Shown here: positions 9,860 through 18,629 of the stretch, piece by piece
Numbering within the stretch: position 1 is the stretch's first letter
Layout: each line of letters starts with the position of its first letter
NCBI GenBank assembly: GCA_963818685.1
Contig: CAWFTJ010000004.1
Coordinates: forward strand, 124,001-188,000
Length of the DNA stretch: 64,000 bases
DNA from: CAJCJE01 sp963818685
GTDB lineage: Bacteria > Actinomycetota > Actinomycetes > Mycobacteriales > Pseudonocardiaceae
Reading direction: 5' to 3'
The notes under the pieces: generated by a model
What the model saw: only the letters and a program-made list of their open reading frames with translations
Told to the model about the DNA's origin: nothing
Databases searched by the model: none
Program-made: the position numbers and the translations under genes

Positions 9860-11101
9860 TCAATCGACGGCAGGGCACTCGCGCATCCACGGAACGGGTG
9901 ACGGTAACAACCACAGGACCGAACACACCGCGCCGATCACCGCGATCCAGAGCGTCGGCCGTAACCCGATCGCGCTACCGAGCAACCCGCCGAGTAGCGC
10001 ACCGAGCGGCCGAGTGCCGTAGTTCACCATTCGATACGCGCCGGAAACCCTGGCCCGCAGTCGATCCGGCACCGCGCCGAGCAGGATCGCACCACCCGCG
10101 ATGTCCAGCATCATGACGCCGAACCCGGAGCCGAACTCGGTCAGGAACAACAACGTCAGAATCACTGCCTTGGCGCCGTGTGCGAGCGGCACCAGTGCGA
10201 TCGGCGCCGTGTAGGCGAGGAAACCGAGGGTTAACGTGAGCCCCAGCCCGAGCTTGCCCGTCAACCGCACGAGCACAGCGGCGCCGAAGACCGCACCCAG
10301 TCCACCGACACCGAACGCCAGTCCCAGTTGCAAGGCGGAAACGCCGAGTTGATCGGTGGCGAACAGCACCAGTTCGGCGAAGTAGGCGAAGGTGAACAGG
10401 TTCACCCAAGCGGTGGCGCACAGGGTAGTCCGCACGATCGGTGATGTCGCGATGAACCGCAGGCCCGCCATGAAATGCCCGCCGCTCGTCCGTTCCGGCG
10501 CGGGCTCGACCGTCCTGATGCGACAGAAGAAGAACGCGGAAACCAGGAACGAAGCCGCATTCACCAACAACGCGAACGGCGCGGTGAGCAGCGCAACGAT
10601 CACCCCGCCGAGACTCTGCCCGCCGACACCCGCGACCGCCCGGCTTCCGTTCAGCAGTGCGTTGCCCTCGACGAACTGCTCGGCCGGCACCATGGCCACG
10701 AACAACGTGTTGAGCGAGACCGCGAAGAATACCTCGAACGTGCCTACCACGAACGCGATCCCGTACAGCAACGGCATGCCCAGCACGCCCGCGACCACGC
10801 ACAGTGGCACGCTGACCAACAGTCCGGCGCGAGCGAGGTCGGACACGATCATGATCTGCCGCCGTCGCCCACGCCGGTCGACCCACGCGCCGATGGTCAA
10901 CGCGAACAACAGGTTCGGCAGGATGCCGACCGCGGTCAGGTAGCCCATCTGCGCGGAATCAGCGTGCAACACGACAACCGCGGTGAGTGGCAACGCGAGG
11001 TTCATGATCTCGTCGCCGAACAGCGAAACGCTCTCACCGAACCAGAACCGCCGAAACGTCCGCTGCCGCAACAGCGGTGGCACCGCGAGCACCGCGCTCA
11101 C
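9860..11101 (-). CDS. MFS transporter, drug-exporter-like
   Basis: A 413-residue major facilitator with about 12 hydrophobic segments. It has the loop motif GAWVDRRGRRRQIMIVSDLARAG after the second helix and a related organisation in the second half, as in the MFS group often called enterobactin/macrolide exporters. It probably exports a small toxic compound. The start is GTG 11101, overlapping the stop of the upstream regulator by four bases (GTGA), so the pair is translated together and probably controlled by that regulator. Confidence 0.88.
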   Translation of the reverse strand: MSAVLAVPPLLRQRTFRRFWFGESVSLFGDEIMNLALPLTAVVVLHADSAQMGYLTAVGILPNLLFALTIGAWVDRRGRRRQIMIVSDLARAGLLVSVPLCVVAGVLGMPLLYGIAFVVGTFEVFFAVSLNTLFVAMVPAEQFVEGNALLNGSRAVAGVGGQSLGGVIVALLTAPFALLVNAASFLVSAFFFCRIRTVEPAPERTSGGHFMAGLRFIATSPIVRTTLCATAWVNLFTFAYFAELVLFATDQLGVSALQLGLAFGVGGLGAVFGAAVLVRLTGKLGLGLTLTLGFLAYTAPIALVPLAHGAKAVILTLLFLTEFGSGFGVMMLDIAGGAILLGAVPDRLRARVSGAYRMVNYGTRPLGALLGGLLGSAIGLRPTLWIAVIGAVCSVLWLLPSPVPWMRECPAVD

Positions 11102-11688
11102 CCCTTCGCAGGCGGATCATAGGGCAGCGCCAACGTGATGACGTCGATCGCCCGCGCGCCCGACGGTCGCAACTCCGGCTGCGTCGTGCGCTGCTGTAAA
11201 CCAGCGAGCAACACTTCGATGCCGCGCCGTAAACCGGCGAGTTCCTCGGCGGTCAGATAGAGGATCGTGTCGCTGGTGCCGGCCGCCTCCTGCCACTCCG
11301 GCGACTCATCGGCGTAGGTGCGCACCCACCGGGCGTGCAGATCGGCGTAGAACTGCGCGACGGTCGAGTTCACCGCCTGGATGGCCGCCGCGGCATCGGG
11401 CGCGGCGGCCGCGCTCGGCCAGCTCGTGAACTGGGCAGTTGCCCGCCACGGCTTCTGCCGCCCGTGCCCACCACCCGCCTCCTCGACCAGGCCGTACTTG
11501 GCGAGCTGGCGCAGGTGGAACGACGTGCTTCCGGTGCTCTCCCCGAGCAACTCGGCCGCCTGCGTCGCGGTCAGCGGGCCCTTCGTCCGCAGCATGCCGA
11601 CCAGTTTCATCCGCAACGGATGTGCCAACGCCCGCAGCGCGATCGGATCGGTCACCTCGACGATCCGCCGCGTCTCCTCATCCGCCAT
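11098..11688 (-). CDS. ArsR-type winged-helix transcriptional regulator
   Basis: A 196-residue protein with an N-terminal winged helix: DPIALRALAHPLRMKLVGMLRTKGPLTATQAAELLGESTGSTSFHLRQLAKYGLVEE (about residues 14-70). The long C-terminal helical part resembles helix_turn_helix_20-type regulators. The start at ATG 11688 (MADEETRR) is chosen over an open extension because a TAGCTT hexamer lies seven bases upstream, consistent with a leaderless transcript. A palindrome at 11695-11706 overlaps that hexamer, which suggests autorepression. The downstream exporter is the likely target. Confidence 0.85.
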   Translation of the reverse strand: MADEETRRIVEVTDPIALRALAHPLRMKLVGMLRTKGPLTATQAAELLGESTGSTSFHLRQLAKYGLVEEAGGGHGRQKPWRATAQFTSWPSAAAAPDAAAAIQAVNSTVAQFYADLHARWVRTYADESPEWQEAAGTSDTILYLTAEELAGLRRGIEVLLAGLQQRTTQPELRPSGARAIDVITLALPYDPPAKG

Positions 11689-11694
11689 GTACAC

Positions 11695-11706
11695 AAAGCT
11701 AGCTTT
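11695..11706. promoter_or_regulatory. Palindrome AAAGCTAGCTTT over the regulator promoter
   Basis: A perfect 12-base palindrome lies seven bases upstream of the regulator start codon and overlaps the putative -10 hexamer TAGCTT (minus strand, 11701-11696). A related AAAGCTT half site follows at 11712-11718. Its position fits an operator for the ArsR-type protein. It may also influence the divergent nadE gene about 110 bases away. Confidence 0.55.
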
Positions 11707-11813
11707 GCAAAGAAAGCTTGGCAATCAACTCTTAGTTTTATACCGTCAGTCGAAAAGTGCGTTCTGCCCCACACCCGGACGCGCTCCCGGCCCGATTGGA
11801 CGATGATGTCGGC

Positions 11814-13547
11814 ATGCCGCAGTTGCGCCTCGGACTAGCCCAATGCAACCCCTGCGTCGGTGCCCTCGACGCCAACACCGACCTGATCGTCGACTGGTCC
11901 AGCAAGGCCGTCGAAGCAGGCGTTCACCTGGTCGTTTTCCCGGAAATGGCGCTGACCGGCTATCCGGTCGAGGACCTCGCCCTGCGTGCCTCCTTCGCCG
12001 AGGGCACCCTGCGCGCGCTGGACCGCCTCGCCGAGCGGCTCGACGAGGCGGGCTGCGGCGAGATCGTCGCGGTTGTCGGCTACCTGGACCGCGACGAGGT
12101 GGGCCCGCGCAACGCGGCCGCCGTGCTGCACCGGGGCCAGGTGGTTGCCAAGCAGTTCAAACACCATCTGCCCAACTACGGCGTCTTCGACGAACGCCGC
12201 TACTTCAAGTCCGGCAACGCCCTCGACGTCATCCAGCTCAACGGCCTGGACGTCGGCCTGGCCATCTGCGAGGACCTGTGGGTCGACGGCGGCCCGGTCG
12301 CCGCGCTCGGCGAGGCAGGCGTCGACCTGGTCGTGGTGCCGAACGCGTCGCCGTACGAGCGCAACAAGGACGACCAGCGGCTACCCCTAGTCGCCCGCCG
12401 GGCACGGGAGGCGCACGCCCCGCTGGCCTACGTGAACATGATCGGCGGCCAGGACGAGCTCGTCTTCGACGGCGACTCGCTGGTCGTCGACGCCGAGGGC
12501 AACCTGCTGGCCAGGGCCCCCCAGTTCGTCGAGCACCTGATGGTGTTCGACTTCGACCTGCCGGCCGCCGAACACCAGCGCACCGGCCAGGTCCAGGGCT
12601 TCGACCTGCGCCGCGTGCCGATCACCAGTGCAGCCGTGCCCGCCTACCCCGCGCAGCCAGCGCCGCCGATCGCCCAGCCCCTGCCGGATCTGGCGGAGGT
12701 GTGGTCCGCGCTGGTCACCGGCCTGCGCGACTACGTGCACAAGAACGGCTTCCGCTCGGTCACCTTCGGTTTCTCCGGCGGCATCGACTCGGCGGTCGTC
12801 GCCGCCCTGTCCGCGGACGCGCTCGGCGCGGATGCCGTGTACGGCGTGTCCATGCCCTCCGGCTACTCAACCGAGCACTCCCGTTCGGACGCGGCGGAGC
12901 TGGCCAGGCGGATCGGCTGCCACTTCGAGACCCAGCCGATCGGCGAGATGGTCAAGGTGTTCGTCGAGCAACTCGGCCTGTCCGGCCTTGCCGAGGAGAA
13001 CGTGCAGGCGCGTTGCCGGGGCGTGCTGCTGATGGCGCGGTCCAACTCGTTCGGTCACCTGGTGCTCGCCACCGGCAACAAGACCGAGCTGGCGGTCGGC
13101 TACTCGACCATCTACGGCGACGCGGTCGGCGGCTTCGCGCCCATCAAGGACGTGCCCAAGACGCTGGTCTGGGAGCTGGCGAAGTGGCGCAACGCCGAGG
13201 CCGAGCGCAACGGCGAGACCCCGCCCATTCCGGAGAATTCGATCACCAAGCCGCCGTCCGCCGAGCTGCGCCCCGACCAGTTCGACACTGACACCCTGCC
13301 CGACTACGCGCTGCTCGACGCCGTGCTCGACGACTACATCGAAGGCGACCGCGGCTACCGCGACCTGCTCGCGGCCGGGTTCGACCCGGAGGTCGTGGAG
13401 AAGGTGCTGCGCATGGTCGACGCTGCCGAGTACAAGCGGCGCCAGTACCCGCCGGGCACCAAGATCACCTTCCGCGCGTTCGGCCGGGACCGGCGCCTGC
13501 CGATCACCAACGGCTGGCGCGAGCGCGCCCCCATCACCGCCAGCTGA
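11814..13547 (+). CDS. nadE: Glutamine-dependent NAD+ synthetase
   Basis: A 577-residue two-domain enzyme that makes NAD+ from nicotinate adenine dinucleotide, ATP and glutamine. The N-terminal nitrilase-type glutaminase shows its triad: Glu in VVFPEMALTGYP, Lys in KHHLPNYGVFDERRYF, and Cys in LAICEDLW. The C-terminal synthetase has the P-loop FGFSGGIDSAVVAAL (about residues 318-332) and LATGNKTELAVGYSTIYGD. The start is ATG 11814, after a GATGAT hexamer six bases upstream. The length fits the roughly 580-residue class, shorter than the M. tuberculosis enzyme. Confidence 0.96.
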   Translation: MPQLRLGLAQCNPCVGALDANTDLIVDWSSKAVEAGVHLVVFPEMALTGYPVEDLALRASFAEGTLRALDRLAERLDEAGCGEIVAVVGYLDRDEVGPRNAAAVLHRGQVVAKQFKHHLPNYGVFDERRYFKSGNALDVIQLNGLDVGLAICEDLWVDGGPVAALGEAGVDLVVVPNASPYERNKDDQRLPLVARRAREAHAPLAYVNMIGGQDELVFDGDSLVVDAEGNLLARAPQFVEHLMVFDFDLPAAEHQRTGQVQGFDLRRVPITSAAVPAYPAQPAPPIAQPLPDLAEVWSALVTGLRDYVHKNGFRSVTFGFSGGIDSAVVAALSADALGADAVYGVSMPSGYSTEHSRSDAAELARRIGCHFETQPIGEMVKVFVEQLGLSGLAEENVQARCRGVLLMARSNSFGHLVLATGNKTELAVGYSTIYGDAVGGFAPIKDVPKTLVWELAKWRNAEAERNGETPPIPENSITKPPSAELRPDQFDTDTLPDYALLDAVLDDYIEGDRGYRDLLAAGFDPEVVEKVLRMVDAAEYKRRQYPPGTKITFRAFGRDRRLPITNGWRERAPITAS

Positions 13548-13590
13548 TCCTCGCGGCGGCGGCCATTGCCGTTACCGCCAGCTGAACCGT

Positions 13591-13620
13591 GTTCACTCGG
13601 TCGGGGTTCACTCGGTCGGG
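13591..13620. repeat. 15-bp direct repeat, two copies
   Basis: GTTCACTCGGTCGGG occurs twice back to back in the spacer after nadE. The spacer (13548-13759) also echoes the last nadE codons (ACCGCCAGCTGA at 13542-13547 and again near 13575), as if the 3' end of nadE had been partly duplicated. No gene was seen in the spacer. Confidence 0.85.
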
Positions 13621-13759
13621 TAAGCGAATCCCCCGGTTGCCCGCTCGTCCTTCCGACGGCCGCCGTGTTGACTGGGAGGCCGCTGTTGCACGATAGACAT
13701 GTCAACCGTCCGCGACGCCCCCGATCGAGTCGGAAAACCGGGCGCCCGAGGAAAGGAAC

Positions 13760-14353
13760 ATGGTGGGCGGACCCGTCTGGGTCAACTGGGTGTTGTCCTC
13801 ACTGCTGGGCCTGGTATGCGTGTCCTGCCTGGCCCGGCTGGCGATCTACCGCGGCGCGCGGACCCGGCCGGCCGGGACGCCGCACTGGCACGAGGACATC
13901 AGCCAGATCGTCATGGGGATCGGCATGATCGCCATGTTGCTCGCCTGGTTGGGCGTGGTGCCGAAGGCCGTGTGGCTGCTGGTGTTCCTCGGCGAAGCCG
14001 CCATTTTCGCCATCCTGCTGATGAGCCCCCAGCGCGGCGCCCCGCTCGCGCCCGCTGACTCCTGGCAGTACGTGCACCACCTGATGGCCGGCCTCGCCAT
14101 GGCCTACGTGGTGCTGGCCAGCACCGACGCCCTCGGCCGCGCCGCGCACCCGATGCCGCTGCCCTCGCTCGCCAGCTCGTTCGCCATGTACTTCATCGGC
14201 TACACGATCTGGTCGCTCGTTCGAGTGAGACGCGGCACGCTCGCGGTGGCAGGCGGCGGCGTGTCTACCGTCCTCGACACACCCCGCGTCGTCGAAGGAT
14301 GCCGGGTCGTCATGGGCGCCGGCATGGTCTACATGTTCCTGGGCGCCATGTAA
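13760..14353 (+). CDS. DUF5134-like integral membrane protein
   Basis: A 197-residue protein with about five or six hydrophobic segments. Conserved-looking polar positions lie at membrane edges: HWHEDISQIVMGIGMIAML, WQYVHHLMAGLAMAYV and the C-terminal VVEGCRVVMGAGMVYMFLGAM. The pattern of His and Met residues within helices matches actinobacterial DUF5134 proteins, whose function is unknown; metal or copper handling is only a guess. ATG 13760 follows GAGGAAAGG. It stands alone between nadE and panB on the same strand. Confidence 0.7.
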   Translation: MVGGPVWVNWVLSSLLGLVCVSCLARLAIYRGARTRPAGTPHWHEDISQIVMGIGMIAMLLAWLGVVPKAVWLLVFLGEAAIFAILLMSPQRGAPLAPADSWQYVHHLMAGLAMAYVVLASTDALGRAAHPMPLPSLASSFAMYFIGYTIWSLVRVRRGTLAVAGGGVSTVLDTPRVVEGCRVVMGAGMVYMFLGAM

Positions 14354-14503
14354 AACCCCTTGTCAGCGGCACTGACGGCCGTGTGAGCATCGTCGCAAGA
14401 CACAGCGCGGGCGAGGACCGGGTGTCACCCTGGCTGGGTACACCATCCGCACAGACCCAGGGACCCACGCACGTGGGCCTTGAGGGAAGGACGGTCGACG
14501 ACG

Positions 14504-15379
14504 ATGTCCACCACCGCAGGTGTTTCCGAAGAACCCGCCCCGTACGGCTCCGGTCCGTCGGCGGCAATCGAGGCCAAGCCCCCGAAGCGAGTCCGCATCC
14601 CCTACCTCCAGCAGCTCAAGGACCGGGGCGAGCCCTGGCCCATGCTGACCGCGTACGACATGTACACCGCGGAACTGTTCGACGAAGCCGGCATTCCGGT
14701 CCTGCTCGTCGGCGACTCGGCCGCCAACAACGTCTTCGGCTACGAGACGTCGCTCCCGGTCACCGTGGACGAGATGATCCCGCTGGTCCGCGCGGTCACC
14801 CGCTCGGTCAAGCGCGCCCTGGTCGTCGCCGACCTCCCGTTCGGCTCCTACCAGCTCTCGCCCGAGCAGGCGCTGGCCACCGGCGTCCGGTTCATGAAGG
14901 AAGGGCTCGCGCACGCCGTCAAGCTGGAGGGTGGCCGCCGCTTCGCCGCGCACGTCGAGGCGCTGACCTCTGCGGGCGTGCCGGTCATGGGCCACATCGG
15001 GTTCACCCCGCAGAGCGAACACAACCTTGGCGGCTACCGCGTCCAAGGCCGGGGCGACGCTGGGGACCTGATCGTCGAGGACGCCATCGCGCTCCAGGAA
15101 GCAGGCGCGTTCGCGGTCGTGATGGAGATGGTGCCCGCCGAGGTCGCCAAGCGCGTCACGCACGAACTGCACATCCCGACGGTCGGCATCGGCGCGGGCC
15201 CGGACTGCGACGCACAGGTGCTGGTCTGGCAGGACATGGCCGGCCTGCGTCGGGGCAAGGCCCCGCGCTTCGTCAAGCGCTACGCCGACGTCGCGGGCGT
15301 GCTCGCCACCGCAGCCAGCGAGTTCGCGGCCGACGTCCGCACCCGCGAATTCCCCGCCCCCGAACACGCTTTCCACTGA
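14504..15379 (+). CDS. panB: 3-methyl-2-oxobutanoate hydroxymethyltransferase
   Basis: A 291-residue enzyme of pantothenate (coenzyme A) synthesis: it transfers a hydroxymethyl group from methylene-tetrahydrofolate to 2-oxoisovalerate. Landmarks are MLTAYDMYTAELFDEAGIPVLLVGDSAANNVFGYETSLPVTVDEM (substrate and metal pocket, Asp in VGDS), VVADLPFGSY, GVPVMGHIGFTPQ, FAVVMEMVPAEVA (catalytic Glu) and TVGIGAGPDCDAQVLVWQDM. A roughly 35-residue N-terminal extension precedes the TIM barrel, as in other actinobacterial PanB. ATG 14504 lies after GGAAGGAC. A strong terminator follows. Confidence 0.97.
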   Translation: MSTTAGVSEEPAPYGSGPSAAIEAKPPKRVRIPYLQQLKDRGEPWPMLTAYDMYTAELFDEAGIPVLLVGDSAANNVFGYETSLPVTVDEMIPLVRAVTRSVKRALVVADLPFGSYQLSPEQALATGVRFMKEGLAHAVKLEGGRRFAAHVEALTSAGVPVMGHIGFTPQSEHNLGGYRVQGRGDAGDLIVEDAIALQEAGAFAVVMEMVPAEVAKRVTHELHIPTVGIGAGPDCDAQVLVWQDMAGLRRGKAPRFVKRYADVAGVLATAASEFAADVRTREFPAPEHAFH

Positions 15380-15390
15380 TTCATCCCAGG

Positions 15391-15426
15391 TTCGGCCCGA
15401 TCAGCCCACCGGTTGATCGGGCCGAA
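15391..15426. terminator. Hairpin terminator between panB and a converging gene
   Basis: A perfect 13-base stem (TTCGGCCCGATCA at 15391-15403 pairing with 15414-15426) closes a 10-base loop, 11 bases after the panB stop. There is no long T-run, as is usual in actinomycetes. The stem is symmetrical, so it may also stop transcription coming from the minus-strand genes downstream. Confidence 0.8.
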
Positions 15427-15574
15427 ACGCCTTGCCCGGCCGAGGAAATCCACTTCCTACCGTGCCGACCATTCGGTTGGCGACCCACGCGACGGGCCAG
15501 CACGCCACCCGCTCCGGTCGCCACCCGGACCTCGTCCTGGGTTTCGATCATTGCTGACAACATGGCGTTGTCGT

Positions 15575-16373
15575 TCAGCTGTGCCTTGGAAACGCGGCGG
15601 ACAGCAGGCTTTTCGCCTCGACAAGCGACGGACCACACCAGGTCAGGTGCCGCCCAGACAGCAACCTGTGGTTCACACCTGGGAAGGCTTCCGGGCCGTC
15701 CTCGGCGGTGAACAGATACGGCTCATCGGGCAGGACGAGCAGGTCGGCGGCGCCGTTGGCGAACTTGGCGCGCAGCTCGGCCAGGGCAGGGCGCGGATAG
15801 CGGTCGGGGTCGTCGGCGTAGGCATTGGCAATGCCGAGCCTGCGCAGGACATCGCCCGCGAACGTATCGCGACCGATGACAACCCACGGTTTACGCCATA
15901 CCGGAATGATCGCGGTGGCACGTACCGGTTCACACGATGCCCACATGTCGTTCCGCGTCAACCAACCATTGCGGCTCGGGCGCGCCGAGCGCGTCGATCA
16001 GGAGTCGGCGGACCGAGGCGAGTCCGGCCGGAACCGTGTGCGCGGCCTCGGTCACCCAGACCGGGATACCGTTGGCGCGCAGGCGCAGCACGTCCTCCTC
16101 ACGGTTCTCCTCGGCGTTGGCGACCACCAGGTCCGGGCGCGCGGCAAGCACGGCCTCGACCTTCGGGTACTTGGAACCGCCGACCCGCACAACTGAATCC
16201 AATGTGGACAGATGGGTACAGTAGTCGGTCGCGCCGACCAAGATGCCGGGCAACGTCACCGCGATCGACTCGGTCAGCGACGGCACCAGACTGACCACGC
16301 GACTCGGCCGCGCTGTGAACCGGATGGACACGCCGAGATCGTCGGCGAGCGTGACAACCTTGGGTTCACTCAT
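15575..16373 (-). pseudogene. BtuF/FecB-like metal-cofactor binding protein, frameshifted
   Basis: Two frames carry one protein. The first half (MSEPKVVTLADDLGVSIRFTARPSRVVSLVPSLTESI through the DAERH segment) has the helical-backbone receptor start, and the second half (VRATAIIPVWRKPWVVIGRDTFAGDVLRRLGIANAY, then DLLVLPDEPYLFTAEDGP) continues it. They join at about 15940-15960, where one extra base shifts the frame and the first half meets a stop. No signal peptide is visible, so relatives of this type may be cytoplasmic substrate-binding-like proteins rather than lipoproteins. The start at 16373 overlaps the end of the ribonuclease gene. If the extra base is an assembly error, the intact protein is about 265 residues. 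Confidence 0.78.
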
Positions 16374-17853
16374 CGACCTGCCCAGCATCGACGTGTCTGG
16401 CATCGACCCGGCCGGCATCGACCCGGCCGAAGCTGACCTTGCGCCTGGTCGGGTCGGCCTCGACGAGGCGAACCTGGATCTGCTGGCCCTCGGGCAGGTT
16501 GTCACCTGCGCAGCGGGCGACAACCGGAGGTTCAACCACGAACACCTCGCCGGCCCGTGTCTCGGCGTGCAACACGACCGCCGGGAAGATCTCACCGATG
16601 CGGTCAGCGAGCACCCATGACTCGACCTGGGCGAGGCAGGTCCGCTCGACCCGACTGGCCAGCAGGTCCGACGATGCCATCAGGCCGGGCAGGTCTGGCA
16701 GGGCGCGCATGGCCCAGTCCGGCACGTCCTGGCCAGCCGAGACGGCAAGACAGATCTCCGCGCCGAACCGGTCGACCAGCCGCCGCAGCGGGGCCGTGAC
16801 GTGTGCGTACGGCGCACCAAGGCCAGCGTGCACGATCGTGGCGGGGAGGGCGCCGGTGGTCGTGTCGAACACGGTGTAGCCGGCGCCGCGCAGCAGCCGT
16901 GTGGCGTCCAGGTGAAAGGCGAGTGCCTCGGGCCTGCGTGGGTCCAGGCCGGCGAGCATCCTGGCCGCGGTCTCGCCGGACGGCCAGTCGATGCCCAGCG
17001 CCTGGGCCCTGCGGCGCAGGCTGGCCATGGCCTCCGGCTCCGGTTCGGGCAGCGTACGCAGCACGCCGACGCCCGCCTGCAACATCAGGTGCGCCGCACA
17101 CATGCCGGTGAGCAAGGACAGTTCCGCGTTCCATGCCTCGACGTCGACCCGCGAGCGCAGTTGCAGCCGCCAGCCGCCCTCGCCGTCGGACACGGCGCGT
17201 TGTTCGGGCAGTTGCAGCTCGACCGCACCCCTGTCAACCGCGAGTTCACGACGGAGGCGGCCGAACTCGGGTAGCAGCGTGAACGACGGGTGCCCCTCAC
17301 CAGCGGCGAGTTGCTGGCGGACGGTGTCGTAGTCGTACTGGGCGATCGAGCGCACCGTGGCCCTGCGCACGCGCACGGCCTGCGCCTCGCCGCCCGAGTC
17401 GCAGTCGATCGTCCACAGCACCGAGGGTCGGATCTCGCCCGGCAGCAGGCTGGCCGCGTCCTCGGAGAGCAGCGTCGGGTGCAGCGGGACGACCGCGTCG
17501 GGCAGGTAGAGGGTCTGGCCGCGACGGCGGGCCTCCGCGTCGAGCGCGCCGCCGGAGTGCACGAAGTGGCCGACGTCGGCGATGGCGTAGTCGAGGCGGT
17601 AGCCAGAGCCGCGCCGACGCAGCAATAACGCCTGGTCGAGATCTTTCGCACCAGGCGGATCAATGGTCACCAGCGGGAGGTCGGTTGCGTCCTCACGGGG
17701 CCCGAGGTCGGCGGAGAGCACCTGTTCGACCTCGGCCAACGCGTCCGTCGGGTACTCGGCTGGCAGCGAGAACTCGGCCCGGATGGCGGAAAAGTCCTGC
17801 CCACCGTTCCGTGACGAGGAACGGATGGCTTCAGACCGCGATTGCGCCGCCAC
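16366..17853 (-). CDS. RNB-domain ribonuclease (RNase II/R family)
   Basis: A 495-residue exoribonuclease-like protein. The RNB active site is visible: LVTIDPPGAKDLDQALLLRRRGSGYRLDYAIADVGHFV with the metal-binding Asp residues (about residues 61-100), then GQTLYLPDAVVPLHPTLLSEDAASLLPG and later PYAHVTAPLRRLVDRFG. It is short and lacks obvious N-terminal cold-shock domains, like the actinobacterial RNB proteins. GTG 17853 is preceded by TAGGGT and six bases, suggesting a leaderless transcript. The last 20 residues are a five-residue repeat (GRVDA) made by a 15-bp tandem duplication. Confidence 0.9.
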   Translation of the reverse strand: MAAQSRSEAIRSSSRNGGQDFSAIRAEFSLPAEYPTDALAEVEQVLSADLGPREDATDLPLVTIDPPGAKDLDQALLLRRRGSGYRLDYAIADVGHFVHSGGALDAEARRRGQTLYLPDAVVPLHPTLLSEDAASLLPGEIRPSVLWTIDCDSGGEAQAVRVRRATVRSIAQYDYDTVRQQLAAGEGHPSFTLLPEFGRLRRELAVDRGAVELQLPEQRAVSDGEGGWRLQLRSRVDVEAWNAELSLLTGMCAAHLMLQAGVGVLRTLPEPEPEAMASLRRRAQALGIDWPSGETAARMLAGLDPRRPEALAFHLDATRLLRGAGYTVFDTTTGALPATIVHAGLGAPYAHVTAPLRRLVDRFGAEICLAVSAGQDVPDWAMRALPDLPGLMASSDLLASRVERTCLAQVESWVLADRIGEIFPAVVLHAETRAGEVFVVEPPVVARCAGDNLPEGQQIQVRLVEADPTRRKVSFGRVDAGRVDARHVDAGQVDE

Positions 17854-17958
17854 ACCTCGACCCTAATAGCCTCCCGGGTACTACGTCAGGTCCGGTCGGG
17901 CACGATCACCCGTCTCCCGCACGCGGAGCGTGTGATCGTGTCGACGATCATGAGCTGA

Positions 17959-18495
17959 TCACCAAGGGCGACCGTTGGGTGTGCTGCCGGGGGTGGGGCC
18001 GAAGCCGGTCTGGTGACCGGGGGTCGGCGGCGGGACCGGCATCGGCGGCGTGTACGACTGCTGGTAGGAGGGGTAGGCCGGGGCGATCTGGGTGGCCGGG
18101 ATCGGGTCGAGGCAGGAGACCAGCACGGTCGCCTCCTCGGCGTTCTGGATCAGCCTGCCGTTGCGCTCCCGGTAGACAAGTTCACCGTCGGCGTCGATCT
18201 CGACGATGCACCCGACCTCCGCCAGTTGATCCTCGTCGAGGTCGACGAGCTTCTCGTAGCGGGAGGGCTGAACGCGGTAGATCGGCCAGTTGAGGTGCCC
18301 GAACGCCTGGTGGAACTCGGCGAGCAGGTGGGTCAGCTGCTGCTGCCAGGGCAGCGGCATGGATTCCACCAGCGACCTCGGCAGCACCGCGTACCCCTCG
18401 GTCACGCCGGGATGGGGGTGGGCAAGGTAGTCGCGCAGCGGTGTGCTGGACGCGGGCGGGCCGGCCGGACGGGGAATGGGATCAGGGGTGAACAT
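17959..18495 (-). CDS. Unknown protein at the end of the secretion locus
   Basis: A 178-residue soluble protein that I do not recognise. A folded-looking core (residues 20-130: LRDYLAHPHPGVTEGYAVLPRSLVESMPLPWQQQLTHLLAEFH ... YRVQPSRYEKLVDLDEDQLAEVGCIVEIDADGELVYRERNGR) is followed by a Pro/Gly/Tyr-rich disordered tail. ATG 18495 has a good GGAGG upstream. It is the last gene of the minus-strand T4SS-like cluster and may be a cytoplasmic partner of that system; this is inferred from position only. Confidence 0.6.
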   Translation of the reverse strand: MFTPDPIPRPAGPPASSTPLRDYLAHPHPGVTEGYAVLPRSLVESMPLPWQQQLTHLLAEFHQAFGHLNWPIYRVQPSRYEKLVDLDEDQLAEVGCIVEIDADGELVYRERNGRLIQNAEEATVLVSCLDPIPATQIAPAYPSYQQSYTPPMPVPPPTPGHQTGFGPTPGSTPNGRPW

Positions 18496-18550
18496 GCTGC
18501 CGCCTCCTGCACATGATCAACTGTTCGGCTCGGCCCCGCCGCGCTCTGCC

Positions 18551-18607
18551 CCGAAACGAAGGGCAGCCTCCGAAACGAAGGGCAACCCCGAGTCGAAGGG
18601 CAACCCC
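18551..18607. repeat. Three imperfect copies of an 18-20 bp repeat
   Basis: Units begin at 18551, 18570 and 18590 and share CGAAGGGCA; the first two share CCGAAACGAAGGGCA. They lie in the spacer between the NlpC/P60 gene and the 178-residue gene. No coding role is apparent. Confidence 0.8.
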
Positions 18608-18629
18608 CGCGTCGCGCCGGAGCACCCGT

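Noticed and set aside
14464..14477. CCCACG-CA-CGTGGG hairpin 27 bases before panB as a riboswitch
   Set aside because: It is a single short stem with a two-base loop; it may be a weak operator but no riboswitch architecture is visible.
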